Part shown: piece after piece, positions 21,757 to 33,051 of the stretch
Position numbering within the stretch: position 1 is the first letter of the stretch
Layout: the number at the start of each line of letters is the position of its first letter
Source: Azolla caroliniana
Lineage: Eukaryota; Polypodiophyta
Length of the DNA stretch: 64,000 bases
Assembly (NCBI GenBank): GCA_043228905.1
Contig: JBHGNT010000014.1
Location: 9,548,001-9,612,000 of the forward strand
Reading direction: 5' to 3'
Made by a program: the position numbers and the translations under genes
Notes under the pieces: model-generated
What the model was told of the DNA's origin: nothing
Databases searched by the model: none
What the model saw: the letters and a program-made list of their open reading frames with translations, nothing else

Positions 21757-22480
21757 TCACCGTATCCGGAACTTCGGATCCAGCTTTGCTCTCTTGTCCT
21801 TCGCCACATCCACGTAAGCAAGACATCCGAACACCTTTACATGCCGGTAGGATATGTCCTTACCGGTCCATACTTTTTGCGGTGTGTCTCCGTCCAAGGG
21901 TACTGAGGGTGATCTGTTTATCACATAGGTCGCCATCATCAACGCCTCAGCCCAAAACATTTTGGATAACTTTGCATGTGCCAGCATGCTCCGGACTCAC
22001 TCCATCACGGTCTGGTTCATCCATTCGGCCAGCCCGTTCAATTCCGGTCTGGAACTTCCAACGAGGTGGCTTGGTGTATCATCCCCCGGAAGGCATTCAT
22101 GTGTCCGCCATACTAGACTCATCATGGTACAAGAGCCTCACTAACTTCCGGAATACCAAAACCCGATTAACGACATTCTTGTTCTGGAACATGATGTCGA
22201 TCTTCTCCCAGAGGTCATGAGCCTTGCTCTCTTCATTGAAGTTGTTGTACAAGCTCATGTCGAGGAAGCACTGGATGTATGCCGTCATCTTCATGTGCAT
22301 CACCTCCCACACTGTGGCATCAATCTTATCAGGCCTCTTGTCCTCAAATTGAACCAGCAACCAAAGATCTTTAACCACCAGCATATCCCTCATCTTTGAC
22401 TTCCACACTGAGTAGTTGGAACTAGTGAGCTTGAACATGCCACCGAACGATTTTTCCATTTCCTGTGTTGTTCGCTCTGA
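21757..22480 (-). pseudogene. Copia E Gag N-terminus fused to integrase C-terminus
   Basis: 22480-22097 (minus) encodes MEKSFGGMFKLTSSNYSVW and a capsid-like region up to FRKLVRLLYHDESSMADT. Immediately afterwards the sequence reads through MNQTVME*VRSMLAHAKLSKMFWAEALMM and NRSPSVPL, which is the end of integrase. Gag C-terminus, protease and the integrase catalytic core are missing, so a single internal deletion of about 2 kb is inferred. Copia E could only have moved with proteins from another copy if the deletion came first. Confidence 0.83.
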
Positions 22481-22488
22481 TACTAGTT

Positions 22489-23110
22489 TGAAGAGATAAT
22501 GTGGAATATTGCTTGGCCACAACCGAGTCTTCAATCACTTTAATGAGAATCAAATAAAGAAATGGGAAGTAGGGAGTGAACGCACGTACACACATAGACA
22601 ATAGAGAGTACACAAGATGTTTACATGGAAAACCTAATCGGGAAAAACCATGGGAGCCCATAGACTCTGAACTATCACTATATGAGAGGAAATACAAAGT
22701 GGAAACACAAAGGCAATGACCTCGTGCTCGCGATCTTCGCTAGACGGCGGTTACAACAAAAAGTGTTTGTAGCTACTCTCTCGCTCTCTCTCTCTCTCTA
22801 TCTATCGATACAATAGTTATACACATACAACAATATGACAACTACACCTTGGAAAGTGATTGCCCTAAGTCATATTTATAGTTATATGAACTTAGGGCAA
22901 TTTACAAATATAGCCTAAATAGGCTTACTCACAACATATTTACAAATATGTCTTCTCTTCTGGTTCTCACCGGGTCCATCCGATCCGGTTTCCAGATCTC
23001 TTCCGGTTCTAACCGGGTCCATCCGATCCGATTTTTGGATCTCTTCCGGTTCTCACCAGGTCCTCTTCATCCAAAACCGGATCCCATCTGGAGGGACCGA
23101 TTTCCCAACA
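22489..23110 (-). repeat. Copia E, 5' LTR (right) with adjacent primer site
   Basis: It has the same ends as 19226-19757 and contains about 60-bp tandem subrepeats near 22960-23060. The adjoining minus-strand primer site reads TAGTATCAGAGC (about 22475-22486), one base off the Met consensus. Confidence 0.9.
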
Positions 23111-23871
23111 CATTATGTGTTGAATATGTTGTACAAGTTCGGCATGACGGAATGCTAACCGATCTCCACACCCTTGGACCAGAACTTGAAGCTATATCTC
23201 GACTCCGGACCGGCATGCAATGAGAAACGGTTCCAACAAATTGTCAGAAGCCTTATCTACGTGACAATCACCTGACCCGACATCAGTTATCTGGTCGGAG
23301 TGATCAGTCAGTTTATGCAGACAACGATCGTGGAGCACCTTCAGTGCGCGCATCAACTATTGCGATATGTGAGTGGCACAAAGGACCGGGGATTGTTATA
23401 CCGACACGGTATAACTAGGAAGCTAGTCAGATATACGGATGCCGACTAGGCCGGTGATGCATCGGATCACCGATCCACCTCCAGTTATATGTTCTCTCTT
23501 GGTAGCGCGGATGTTGCTGGAGGAGCAAAAGGCAGCCAACAATGGCTCTATCGAGCACTGATGTGGAATACCGGGGCGCTACCATTGCCACCTGTGAAGC
23601 CATTTGGCTTCGGCGACTATTGTGAGACCTCCGGATCGTGGTGCTGACCCCGATCCTGATATGCTGCAACAACGTAAGTAGCATACAACTCGCCAAGAAC
23701 CCTATATTCCATGCTCGGACAAAGCACATAGAAGTCAATTATCACTTTGTCTGTGAGCGGGGCCTGAGCAGTGAAGTTGAACTTCGGTATGTTCACACGG
23801 ATCGGCAGGTTGCTGACATCTTCCACAAGCCGCTCGGATCAGACAAGTTGTAGCACTTTTCGGAGATGCTC
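23111..23871 (+). pseudogene. Copia D RNase H (after copia E)
   Basis: Coding resumes at HYVLNMLYKFGM, continues through degraded VKPYLRD- and GVISQFMQ-like segments, and reaches the RNase H end CNNVSSIQLAKNPIFHARTKHIEVNYHFV and TDRQVADIFHKPLGSDKL (about 23667-23850). This finishes Pol. Frameshifts occur near 23270 and 23640. Confidence 0.83.
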
Positions 23872-24541
23872 GACATTCAGCATCTCGACGTGCCACACTT
23901 GAGGGGGAGAATAGGAATCGAAACGGTTAACGGCACCGAACAAGGAGCCGGAGAGAAAGAGGAACAAACCAAGATTAGGGGAGATAAGAAGAAAAAGGAA
24001 GCCGAGTCGACTGGGAAAGTCAACACATCCGAACAAGTCGGAGCAAGCAGCAGTGGCGACAGACTCAAGAAGGACAAAGCCGACCGAAAGAAGGCCAAGA
24101 CCCGGATATAGTCCAATGTGGTGAAGGGCCTGAAAATGGAAGACAAGTTGACCAACTTGGACAAGAGCTAGAACGAATCGGAGGCAACCAATTTAGACAA
24201 AGCTGGAACAAATCGGAGGAAGCCAATTCAGTTCAACACTTTGATTCATTCTAGCCAGATCAACTAAAGGCCAAGCAGACGAGAAGGCAGTAGAAGTGGA
24301 CACCGATATGGAGGAAAAGTGTTGGAGTCATAGCAGCGAAGGAGCTGAGATGGGCCTGGTCAATAGACAAGCCGACCAAGGAGGTCAAGGAGTGCAGAAC
24401 CGGATGAGTCGCAAGAAGCAAGACTGGACCGGATGAGGAGCGCGAGCGAGGTGGGAAGACACCAGAAGGAGTCGGATGGAAGAACTGGCTACCACAGAAA
24501 CTGACCCCACGATCCGACCTCAAGTTGAGCTTGAGGGGGAG
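23872..24541 (+). pseudogene. Copia D charged 3' region between two purine tracts
   Basis: After Pol a first polypurine-like TTGAGGGGGAGAA (about 23898-23910) is followed not by the LTR but by about 630 bp. This stretch is open at first and rich in Lys, Glu and Asp (GEKEEQTKIRGDKKKKEAE, then KKDKADRKKAKTRI to 24111), and is then broken. A second tract TTGAGGGGGAG (24531-24541) abuts the LTR. Copia C has the equivalent at 33117-33535 and 34177-34343. No function is recognised. Confidence 0.65.
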
Positions 24542-24982
24542 TGTTGAGCGAGCAAGCTCAACCGGATCCGGATTGGCTGAATAAGCCAGAGCCAGATCGG
24601 TATCCTGAACGGAGAACCGGATCGGTGTCCGGATTATATCCGGAACTAGGATTTGGATCGGATTGAAACCGGTAGGCCATTAGAGGCTTACGGATCTAGC
24701 CTAGTACGTAGGCATATTTTTGGGAGTTGGTGTTAGTCACTCGTATAAGCATTGAAGTACCTGTTAGTACTTCTGTCAGTCCTTTATGGACTTGTAAAAA
24801 AGTGCTCTCTGAGCACATTCTATGTACAGAGGATGATTTTTTTTTAATTGAGTTTATGTTATGTTCTCTCTGTCTCTCCCATGTATTCTCTGTGTAAGGT
24901 CTCCATTAAACCTTCTTCTCTACATTCTATTGGTATCCGGCTAAGCCGGTTTGTCATACACTTCCGTATATTAACTTTAACA
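24542..24982 (+). repeat. Copia D, 3' LTR
   Basis: It starts TGTTGAGCGAGCAAGCTC and ends ACTTTAACA. It matches 15098-15513, with extra CCGGATCGG-type units near the start. The AGATG duplication follows. Confidence 0.92.
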
Positions 24983-26340
24983 AGATGCACGCATTAGCAG
25001 AAAATGAAACTTGGGACTTGGTTGACGCCCCGAATGGTGTAAAGTTGATTGGATGCAAGTGGGTGTACAAGGTCAAGTACAACACCGACGGCTCTGTCAA
25101 CCGCTACAAGGCCCGATTAGTGGTGAAGGGATACGCACAACGACATGGCATCGACTATGATGAGACCTTTGCGCTTGTCTCGAAAATGACAACCGTTTGT
25201 GTCTTGCTTGCGGTAGCCGCAAGAGGTGGCATTTACATCAGATGGATGTAAAGAATGTGTTCCTACAAGGAGAACTTGAGGAATAGGTCTACATGGTACA
25301 ACCCCCTAGATTTCAGTCCGGGAAGAACACCTCGGTGGTATGCCGATTGAAGAAGTCCCTCTATGGACTAAAACAAGCCTTACGCACGTGGAACGCGAAG
25401 ATCATGCACCGCCTGCGTCGGATGGGGTTTGTGACGTCCAAATCGGACTCTTCATTGTTTGTCCATCACGGTCGACATGGACCGGTTAGTACTTTACTCT
25501 ATGTTGATGATTTAGTCATCGCCGGCCCCGACCTAGAAGAAATCGGCCGCGTAAAGTCCTAGCTCGCAGCATCATTTGACATGAAGGACCTAGGAGACCT
25601 TCATTACTTCCTAGGGATCGAAGTGATCCGCACCACCGAAGGCATACTGATTAACCGACGCAATTACGTGTTGAGTATGCTCTTCAAGTTCGGTATGGCT
25701 GATTGTAAGTCCATCTCAACTCCTCTGGACAGAAACTTCAAGCTTCGCCGAGATTCAAGAAAGGCGTGAAACCTGACACGGTTCCAACAAACTGTCGAAA
25801 GCCTAATTTATTTCACGATCACCCGGCCGGATCTCAACTACCCGGTTTGCCTGATCAGTCAATTTGTGTTGTAGCCCATGGCCGAACACCTTCAGTATGT
25901 GCAAAGGATATAGCGCTATGTCCACAACACTAAGGATAGGATGTTGTTATATCATACCGGTATTGCCAAACAGCTCGTCCGCTACTCGAATTCCGATTGG
26001 GCCGGAAACGCCGGCGATCGTAGATCCACATCGGCGTTCGCTTTCTCGCTTGGGAGCGCCGTGATCACCTAGACCAGCAAGAAGCATCCGACAGTTGCAA
26101 TTTCGAGCATGGAAGCTGAGTATTGAGGAGCGGTTGTCGTGACATGCGAAGCCATTTGGCTCCAGAGGCTACTCAAGGATCTGCATGTGGAGGTTTCCGC
26201 TCCAACAATGATCTACTACGACAACCTCAACAGCATCCAACTTGCGAAAAACCCCATCATCCATGCCCGAACCAAGCACATTGAGGCACAATACCATTTT
26301 GTCCGCGAGCGTGTCATCTCTAATGAAGTCAAACTAGCGT
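24983..26340 (+). pseudogene. Copia C reverse transcriptase and RNase H, first part
   Basis: The reading resumes at [16 protein letters not shown] and includes [64 protein letters not shown] (YVDD near 25500) and MKDLGDLHYFLGIEV. The RNase H part has DNLNSIQLAKNPIIHARTKHI. Several stops occur, for example at 25248, 25285 and 25560. It stops at EVKLA (AGCGT 26336-26340), where element F inserted, and resumes at 33052 with YVLTDRQTVDIFTKPL. Confidence 0.87.
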
Positions 26341-26969
26341 TGTCGTGCATTTCGGCGCCGGATCGTTGCGTGAGTCAAGTGGGAACCGTTGGGGTTTTGG
26401 ACTCGGAGGAGGAAGAATTTGAGATGAGTTTAGTTATGAATATTAATAGATTATAAGAAAGAAAGATATGAAACTCATAAATCCCACGAATATAGTGTAT
26501 TAATTAATGTTTAGGTACAAGAATGTGAATTTAGATTGCAAGAGAGAAATAGTTGGCAAATTCGTGAATTCCCACGAATATAATATATTAATCAACCCTT
26601 ATAAAAAATCAACAACCATATACATCTTTCTCTCTCCCTTATATAGTGATGGAAGAGACTAAACATAGCATAACGCTTTTCTAAAGTGTTCATGCACACT
26701 AGATGTCCCTAAATTGCTTTTTCTACCATGCTTTTAATTTCTAAATATAGTGCTCATGCACTCTAGACGTGCATGAGTAACTTTTTTTTTGTCACTTATG
26801 ATACGTTAGTACAAAGGTAAAGTTTGGGGTTTTTTTACATGGAGGTACAAGGTTTGAATCTTGCCCTATGCATGTAACATATATTTTAATATTTTCTTTT
26901 ATTTCTTTATGCATACTTAATCGAATATTTCTTACATATTTCATGTAGTGTGAAAATTACACTACGACA
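26341..26969 (-). repeat. Element F, 3' LTR (left)
   Basis: Plus-strand ends are TGTCGTGC and CTACGACA, a perfect 5-bp terminal inverted repeat (TGTCG/CGACA). It is AT-rich and matches 32433-33051. The next bases, CTCGCCCCCTCTGAACC, give the minus-strand purine tract GGTTCAGAGGGGGCGAG. Confidence 0.9.
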
Positions 26970-27024
26970 CTCGCCCCCTCTGAACCGGCACATCCTCCGG
27001 TATGTGGCGAAGTTCCGATGCCTG

Positions 27025-28282
27025 TTATTCTCCTTTATCCCTAGCACTCTCGGGTTCTCCCCTTATGTCGATTATCAATTCTAGCCCACTTTCTTCGCTT
27101 TCCGCACCACCGTGATCTTTGTCTGATTGCTCCTCGCTAACAATCTTGTCTAAGGTCACATAGGGTTCGTCGTCAGTTCGCTTCTTGAATATCTTCACCC
27201 GTTTCCCCGCTATAGGCACCCATTGTACCATTCCATCAAACTCACCTAGTTGGTAGGTTCCGTTGTAGAAAACTTTCTGAACTTCGTATGGTCTGAACCA
27301 CCTTTTAGCGAATTTCCAGATCGTTGTGTGTTGATGATCCAAACTACTGTCATAGACTATCACCCAATCTCCTTCTTCAATCTTTCATGGTCGTAGACGG
27401 TGCTTTGTGTCGAATCGACTTTTGTTTCGGAACCGCGCTTTTTGTTGTCGGCGTATTGCTTCCGCTATGCTATGTCTTCCAGTCTTCTCTCTAGTTGTCG
27501 TATCCGAACCACTAGTAGTTCTTCCCAGCTCATCTCTTCCTTCCACGACAACACTATCCATGTTGCAATTGCGATTTCTACCGGCATTACCGGTGCTTGG
27601 CCGATCATAAGTTCCCTGGCATATAACCGATCACAGAACTATGCGTTGTGCGATCTGCACATAGTGGATACAAAAGCATTTGTAGCCAATTCTTTACCCT
27701 TCCGTCGTATGCTTTTGCAAGTGCTTTAACGATTGGACTATGTCCTCGTTCGATCTTCTCGTTGGCTTCCGGATTGTATGTCATGGTTAGTGTTTACCGG
27801 ACTCCATGTTTGGCGAAGAATTCCCTAGCTTTATCAGAGTCAAGTTCTCCCCGATCCGCAATCACTTGTCCTACGCACCCATACCTGCAAAACACTTCTT
27901 CCAAGAGAAATTGGCATACTGCAGAACATGTTTTCCTCCATAGCGCCTGACCTTCTACTTGGTTCGTCAGATCTTCCCAAGCTAATACCAAGTACTTCTT
28001 TTGTCTGATCTCGGTTGGCATGGCCACAATGTCGACCATCCATTTGAAATTGATTATCGGTGAGAATGTTAGATGTAATTCATCTCAATGTCGAGCTCCG
28101 GAGTAGATTTGGCATTTCTCGCACTTCCCGTGAATTCTGCTACATCTTTGTACATATTCTTCCACCAATATTTTTGATTGATCTTTGCAAATGTTGCCCA
28201 TGTTCCCCGATGTCCAGCCCAATCGGATTCGTGAAATTTGGATATTATTCGATTTTGTTCCTTTTTTGTTCCAACTACCCAT
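27025..28282 (-). pseudogene. Element F integrase
   Basis: On the minus strand 28282 downwards holds a degraded zinc-finger part, then KYLVLAWEDLTNQVEGQALW, FLLEEVFCRYGCVGQVIADRGELDSD (catalytic D in ADRGELD near 27850), frameshifts through NPEANEKIERGH (catalytic E), and the C-terminal domain VIVYDSSLDHQHTTIWKFAKRWFRPYEVQ (27363-27270) ending in an acidic tail. GELD is unusual; most Ty3 integrases have SDRGxQF here. Integrase would insert the cDNA; this one is broken. Confidence 0.8.
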
Positions 28283-28488
28283 ACTGGTATGCCATTTGGT
28301 CTTTTTGGCTCTATCTAGATTAATCCATTGTTCAAGAAGAACTTCCGGACTTGCCGCTTCTTACTTTGGATCTCGGCTCTCTTTTCCATATTGTTCGATG
28401 ATTCCTCGATTTCTTGTAGCACCTTCCCAATCATCAGGTTTTCTCCCTCATATTCAGCTTCCCAAAATTCTCAGATTACGTTCACCCG

Positions 28489-30330
28489 TCATATGTGCTC
28501 TGAAGTAAAGTAGTTTTTGGAAACTTCTTCATTATCGGATTCGGCTATGTCGTCTCCGAACCGTGCCCTCGACAGCATATCCGCTACCGCATTGTCTTTT
28601 CCGGAGATGTGTCGTACCTCCGGATTAAGCGACTTTACATATGCAATCCATCTTATCATAGCCATATCTAGTATCGTACAACACCGCATCATCCCGAGTA
28701 TCGGAAGACAATCCGTTTCGATCACTACTTTCGGCATCCTCGATCATCCATAGTCTCATCTTTTTCTTCCCCTGCACATCCTTTCATCGGAATGTCATCT
28801 AGGAATGGCATTGTTATCTCCGGAATGCAGTCTCCGAGCACCTTGGTCATTGCATTCATCATATGTGCGACCGAGTTTGTCGCTCCTTGTGGTAGCGTGC
28901 ACATCCGGACTAATCCTATCGATGTTCGCATTGTAGTGTGACGGGAAGTACTACGCTCCTTATACGCAACGCTCGGCCACAACCGAGCTTAGAATCATAC
29001 ACAGAAAACGGGAAATAGATGTTCAACACAGAAGAGAGAAGAGTACACTGGATGTTTACGTGGAAAACCCAAACTAAGGGAAAAACCACGGCAGCCCACA
29101 GGCTACAAACTATCACTATGTTAGAATGTACAACAGTGAGTTCACGGAGGCAACGAACTCGTGCTCACGATCTTCGCCACAGGCGGCGGTTACAACAGAG
29201 GCAACGACCTCTTCCTCTCACTCTCTCTCTTTGTACACAGTTACGCGCTCTAATCTCACGCAGACAAGAATAACAACGCATATATAAAAGTTTTCCCTAA
29301 GTCATATTTATGCTAATATGACTTTTCGGCTATTTACAAATATAGCCATGATGGACTCTCATAAACATATTTACGAATATGTCTCTTCATCCGGTTCTCA
29401 CCGGGTCTGTACCATCCGGCTCTCCGTAGCCGGGTACTCCTCATCCGGTTTCGGCCTCAGCCGAGTTTGTTCATCGGCACTATTCTTCTCCCTTCCCATC
29501 CGGAGGGACTTGTCTCCCAACATAGTGATATCCGGAGTATAGGTCTCCGATGGAGTATATCGTGCGTCCGGCTAACGCTTCCACAAATTCATCCACTTTC
29601 AGACCGACTCCGGAGTTCCGGATCGTGACCTTGTTCACTAGTTGCAAATCTTGAATGAATCAGAGTGACCCATTCTTCTTAGGAACCTTAAACCATCGAT
29701 TTGAGTACGGAGCGTTTGATGGTTCTAGAATCCCCATCGCCACCTTCTCCTTGAGCAAGTCAATGATTTTCGGAATATGTGCCCATGGCACCGGAATCGG
29801 CTTCAGGTTCCACGGCACATGATCAATCGAGAAGATCACCATCGGTTCTACTATCTTTAGATCAATGCACCCTATCTCTCTTGATGTGAATGCGAATGCT
29901 TTTCCATGTTGCTCCAGCATCTCATGAAATTGTTCTTCTTCGTTCTGTAAGAGGAATCCACCTCCACCGATCCGAAGTTTCTTCCAAGTCTCATTCATGA
30001 AAGCATTTCTGATATCCACAGACTTCCGAAGAGTTAGATATCTCGAGACTTCTTTCCTCTTTTGTTCGCTATTAGTGGGTAGCGGTCCCACAGACGGTTT
30101 CACCTTCTTTTCCACAGTCTTATATTTTGTACATACCATTGCTTCTTCTTTGTGGAGCGCATTCGGCCCCATTTTCACAATGATCTCGTATATCTAGATC
30201 AATTCTACTGGGACTACCTAGTCTCCCTGGCTATTCTCTTCTGCAAGCTCTTCAAGCCATTGTAGCGTGCTCCCATAGAACAATTCTTCGACTACTCCCA
30301 TGATTTCCTCATCTTCTTTTATGATTGATG
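28489..30330 (-). pseudogene. Element F reverse transcriptase and RNase H (split by a solo LTR)
   Basis: RT (30178-29530 minus) reads KIVEPMVIFSIDHVPWNL, KPIPVPWAHIPKIIDLL, ILEPSNAPYSNRWFKVPKK, NKVTIRNSGVGLKVDEF. It is interrupted at IYSIGDLYSGYHY by a solo LTR (28939-29522). It resumes at TTMRTSIGLVRMCTLPQGATNSV and the active site MPFLDDIPMKG (FLDD at 28794-28805). After EEKDETMDDRGCR the sequence jumps to IETDCLPILGMM and ADMLSRA (28737-28489), so the connection and most of RNase H are deleted. Confidence 0.82.
28939..29522 (-). repeat. Solo copia LTR inside element F
   Basis: The 584-bp LTR resembles copia E LTRs (shared CGGCCACAACCGAG, GGGAAAAACCACGG, CATCCGGAGGGAC, CCCAACA). It is flanked by TAGTG (28934-28938 and 29523-29527) with no internal sequence, so it arose by LTR-LTR recombination after insertion. 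A short CT run lies near 29218-29232. Confidence 0.92.
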
Positions 30331-30507
30331 CAAACCGTAACTCGTCCTGCACCTTTCGGAATTCTTTCTTCATTACTCCGGTTACGGTCGTGTATGTAGA
30401 TGCCCCATCCGGACTGATTTGTACTTGTTTTGCTCCGAGAATTCTCTTCCTATGTGGGGTATCAGGGCTTCTCAGACTATCACTTCCCCACTCCGCAACA
30501 ATCCACT

Positions 30508-30997
30508 TTAAAAATCCATTTTTGTTTGGGACAAAAGCTCTCTCTTGTTCCTTTCATGATTCAATGACACAATTAGGAATTGGACAGTTTTCCCCCCGCT
30601 TTGGCTCCGAATTCGTGCAAAAGCCGCTCCATTATCGAGCACCTTTGTCTCCATCCATGAAGCCGTGATAAAGGGTTGCTTGAGGATCACAGAATGTGTG
30701 ACCTCATCTTGAACAAAGAAATTTTGGTCAATCTCCACATCTCTGATCTTGACTGGCACATCCAAACAAACCGCATTAGACCGGAGTCTCCATAGTTGCG
30801 CGTGCCTAGTGTGGCCTTGTGTAGTGGGAGTTTGGAATTTCATCATCCACTTCCGTGTCATTCATTAGAACGGTATTCGCATTCACCCTTGGAGAATTTT
30901 CCTCCGTAGTTTGTCTCTTTCTTTTTACAAGATCCACAAGAAGATCGTGGAACTCCTTCTTCGCTATTCTGAGTAATTCCCGGAGAGAAAATTTCAC
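30508..30997 (-). pseudogene. Element F protease region
   Basis: On the minus strand: a Glu/Lys-rich start (KFSLRELLRIAKKEFHDLL), then PVKIRDVEIDQNFFVQDEV, ILKQPFITASWMETKV, DNGAAFARIRSQSGGKTVQF. This fold with a GQPF- or KQPF-like motif is the retropepsin-like domain of the family. It matches element G at 107-313. The usual DSG-type triad is not clearly preserved, and frameshifts occur near 30830. Confidence 0.65.
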
Positions 30998-31159
30998 CCG
31001 ACTATCAAGGATTCTCTATTCGAACACCTTCTTTAGGTTCGTCCGTTGTTCGATGTCGGAAGCAACTTTGAATGCCGGAATTGTTTTTCCTTTCCCCTTC
31101 CCTTCAGAGTTCCAGCTCTCTGGTGTCTTTGATGGCCCGGCCACATCATCTTTGCGTTG

Positions 31160-32415
31160 TCATTTCTCATCTACAGACACCTCATGCAATTGACATAATG
31201 CATGTATGTTATTTTTATCTACGGGGCACTCCCATCCCGTAGCTTCCTGGATGCCTTCTGTGGTGCTCCAGATTTCATCAAAGTTGGCTTTCCCCGAGAT
31301 TTCTAGTACTTCTGGCCAAAAAGATACCATTGCTCTAGATGACTCCCCCACACGTATTCCCGCGGTTGTCACATAATTGGTTTCCCCCGCTATCTCCTCC
31401 TCTAGGACCTTCTTCATGCCGTCTTTTCGGAAGTTCAGCCGGAGTGGCTTTCGAGAGTCCATCGAATGAATCCAATTTCCCTCGTAGTAGATAAGATCCC
31501 GTCGTATCGCCTCATGCTCATCGCAATCCTTCCGATCATGTTCAGTGTTATCGCACCTTATGCATTGATGGTCCATATACTTGGAACTTGTGGGACGGTC
31601 TTCTGACTTCTTCACACACTGCGATTTTCAGATTCTCCATCGCCTTTAGCAACTACTCCACCTTGGTTGCATCGATTCCCTTCTCGTTCGTAGTCTCCCG
31701 AGCCCATGGTTGATGGTCTTCCAATCCGGATCTTGGTTTCGGAATCGGTTCTGAAACCCTCTTTTCTTCATTACCAAGCCATCGCCCCCTTTTTGTGTAT
31801 CGTGCAACGATGTCCCGCACGTTTTCCCATGTATTGGTGAGGCCATTCTCAGTAGTTGTGTCCTCTAGAAGCACTCCAAGGTCTTTCCGGTCCCGGATGT
31901 CCATGGCACGTAAGAACATGATCACTTTGTCCGGTGCGAGGATAGCTTGATCTCTTGCGGACAACCTCCCGAATCGACTTTCGAATGCCGAAAACACATC
32001 GAGGACCTTCAGCCCCTTGTCCGGCGTTTCCACCCAATCTTTGAATCCCCTCCGCGTTGCCGTGGAAGAGTCCTCGATAGCGAACGTGGTCTTCAACGCT
32101 CCTTCAAACGCTTCCCATGTCGGATTTTGTTGTCGTATCCCGTGGATACTCCCTTGAAGCTCATCCGTAGCCATCCGATTTGAAGGATGTCACTTGCAAT
32201 CCTTCCAATATTCCGCACCGTAGCATTTCCGCCTTGTAGTCCCACAAATAACATGACACATCCTTCCCGTTGAATTGCCCGTTTCGTTGCACGAGCCGCT
32301 CTACTACTGCCGCAATCTCCGACATCGCGCGTTGCTCTTGTAGCATGCACTCGAACATTGTCATCATATTGTTAGCCTCTTGTTGATTTTTCATCTCCTT
32401 GCCATCCGTGTTCAT
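31160..32415 (-). pseudogene. Element F Gag with zinc knuckle
   Basis: A minus-strand ATG at 32415 (MNTDGKEMKNQQEANNMM) follows the primer site by a few bases. A frameshift near 32170 leads to TWEAFEGALKTTFAI, RRGFKDWVETPDKGL and LSARDQAILAPDKVIMFLRA. After a stop near 31650, 31615-31160 carries the knuckle CIRCDNTEHDRKDC (C-x2-C-x4-H-x4-C, near 31560) and YYEGNWIHSMDSRKPLRLNF. From memory that combination is most like basidiomycete Ty3 Gag. Confidence 0.78.
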
Positions 32416-32432
32416 GTCGGGTTCACCAACTG

Positions 32433-33051
32433 TGTCGTGCCTTTCGGCGCTTTGCGTGAGTCAGGTGGGAACCGCTGGGGTTTTGGACTAGGAGGAAGAA
32501 TTTGAGATGAGTTTAGTTATGAATATTAATAGATTATAAGAAAGAAATATATGAAACTCGTGAATCCCATGAATATATTGTATTAATTAATGTTTAGGTA
32601 AGAATGTGAATTTAGATTGCAAGAGAGAAATATCTATGGCAAATTCGTGAATCCCCACGAATATAATATATTAATCAACCCTTATAAAAAATCAACAACC
32701 ATATACATCTTTCTCTCTTCCTTATATAGTGATGGAAGAGACCAAACATAGCATAACATTTTTCTAAAGTGTTCATGCACACTAGATGTCCCTGAATTGC
32801 TTTTTCTACCATGCATTTAATTTCTAAATATAGTGCTCATGCACTCTAGACGTGCATGAGTAACTTTATTTTTGTCACTTATGATACATTAGTATAATGG
32901 TAAAGTTTGGGGTTGGTTTACATGGAGGTACAAGGTTTGAATCTTGCCCTATGCATGTAACATATATTTTAATATTTTCTTTTATTTCTTTATGCATACT
33001 TAATCAGATATTTCTTATATATTTCACGTAGTGTGCAAATAACACTTAGAT
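32433..33051 (-). repeat. Element F, 5' LTR (right) and neighbouring primer site
   Basis: It matches the left LTR closely. Next to it (about 32413-32431) the minus strand reads TTGGTGAACCCGACATGAAC. TGGTGAACCCGACGTGAAT would be the complement of a plant tRNA-Trp 3' end as I remember it, so tRNA-Trp priming is likely. Confidence 0.85.

Larger units (their letters stand above)
19226..23110 (-). mobile_element. Copia E, inserted in copia D
   Basis: Outer ends TGAAGAGATAATG...TTCCCAACA are flanked by CATTA (19221-19225 and 23111-23115). The LTRs are 532 bp (left) and 622 bp (right). Reading on the minus strand, the order is right LTR, mutated tRNA-Met primer site, Gag start, a deletion that removes the rest of Gag, protease and integrase core, then integrase C-terminus, RT, RNase H, polypurine tract and left LTR. 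It is the deepest insertion here: E in D in C in A. Confidence 0.93.
15098..24982 (+). mobile_element. Copia D, inserted in copia C; host to copia E
   Basis: TGTTGAGCGAG...TTTAACA ends are flanked by AGATG (15093-15097 and 24983-24987). The 5' LTR is 416 bp and the 3' LTR 441 bp. The own sequence is 15098-19225 and 23111-24982. Stops, frameshifts and a 322-bp gag duplication make it non-functional. It carries an unusual charged region between RNase H and the 3' LTR. Confidence 0.93.
26341..33051 (-). mobile_element. Element F, divergent Ty3 lineage, inserted in copia C
   Basis: Long direct repeats (629 and 619 bp) are flanked by AGCGT (26336-26340 and 33052-33056). On the minus strand the order is LTR, primer site, Gag with knuckle, protease, RT with FLDD, RNase H remnant, integrase with GELD, purine tract and LTR. 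It is the same family as element G by coding sequence. A solo LTR sits inside RT. RT-to-RNase H and parts of integrase are deleted or frameshifted. The outermost bases of the right LTR are degraded (ends ...TTAGAT instead of ...CGACA). Confidence 0.9.
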
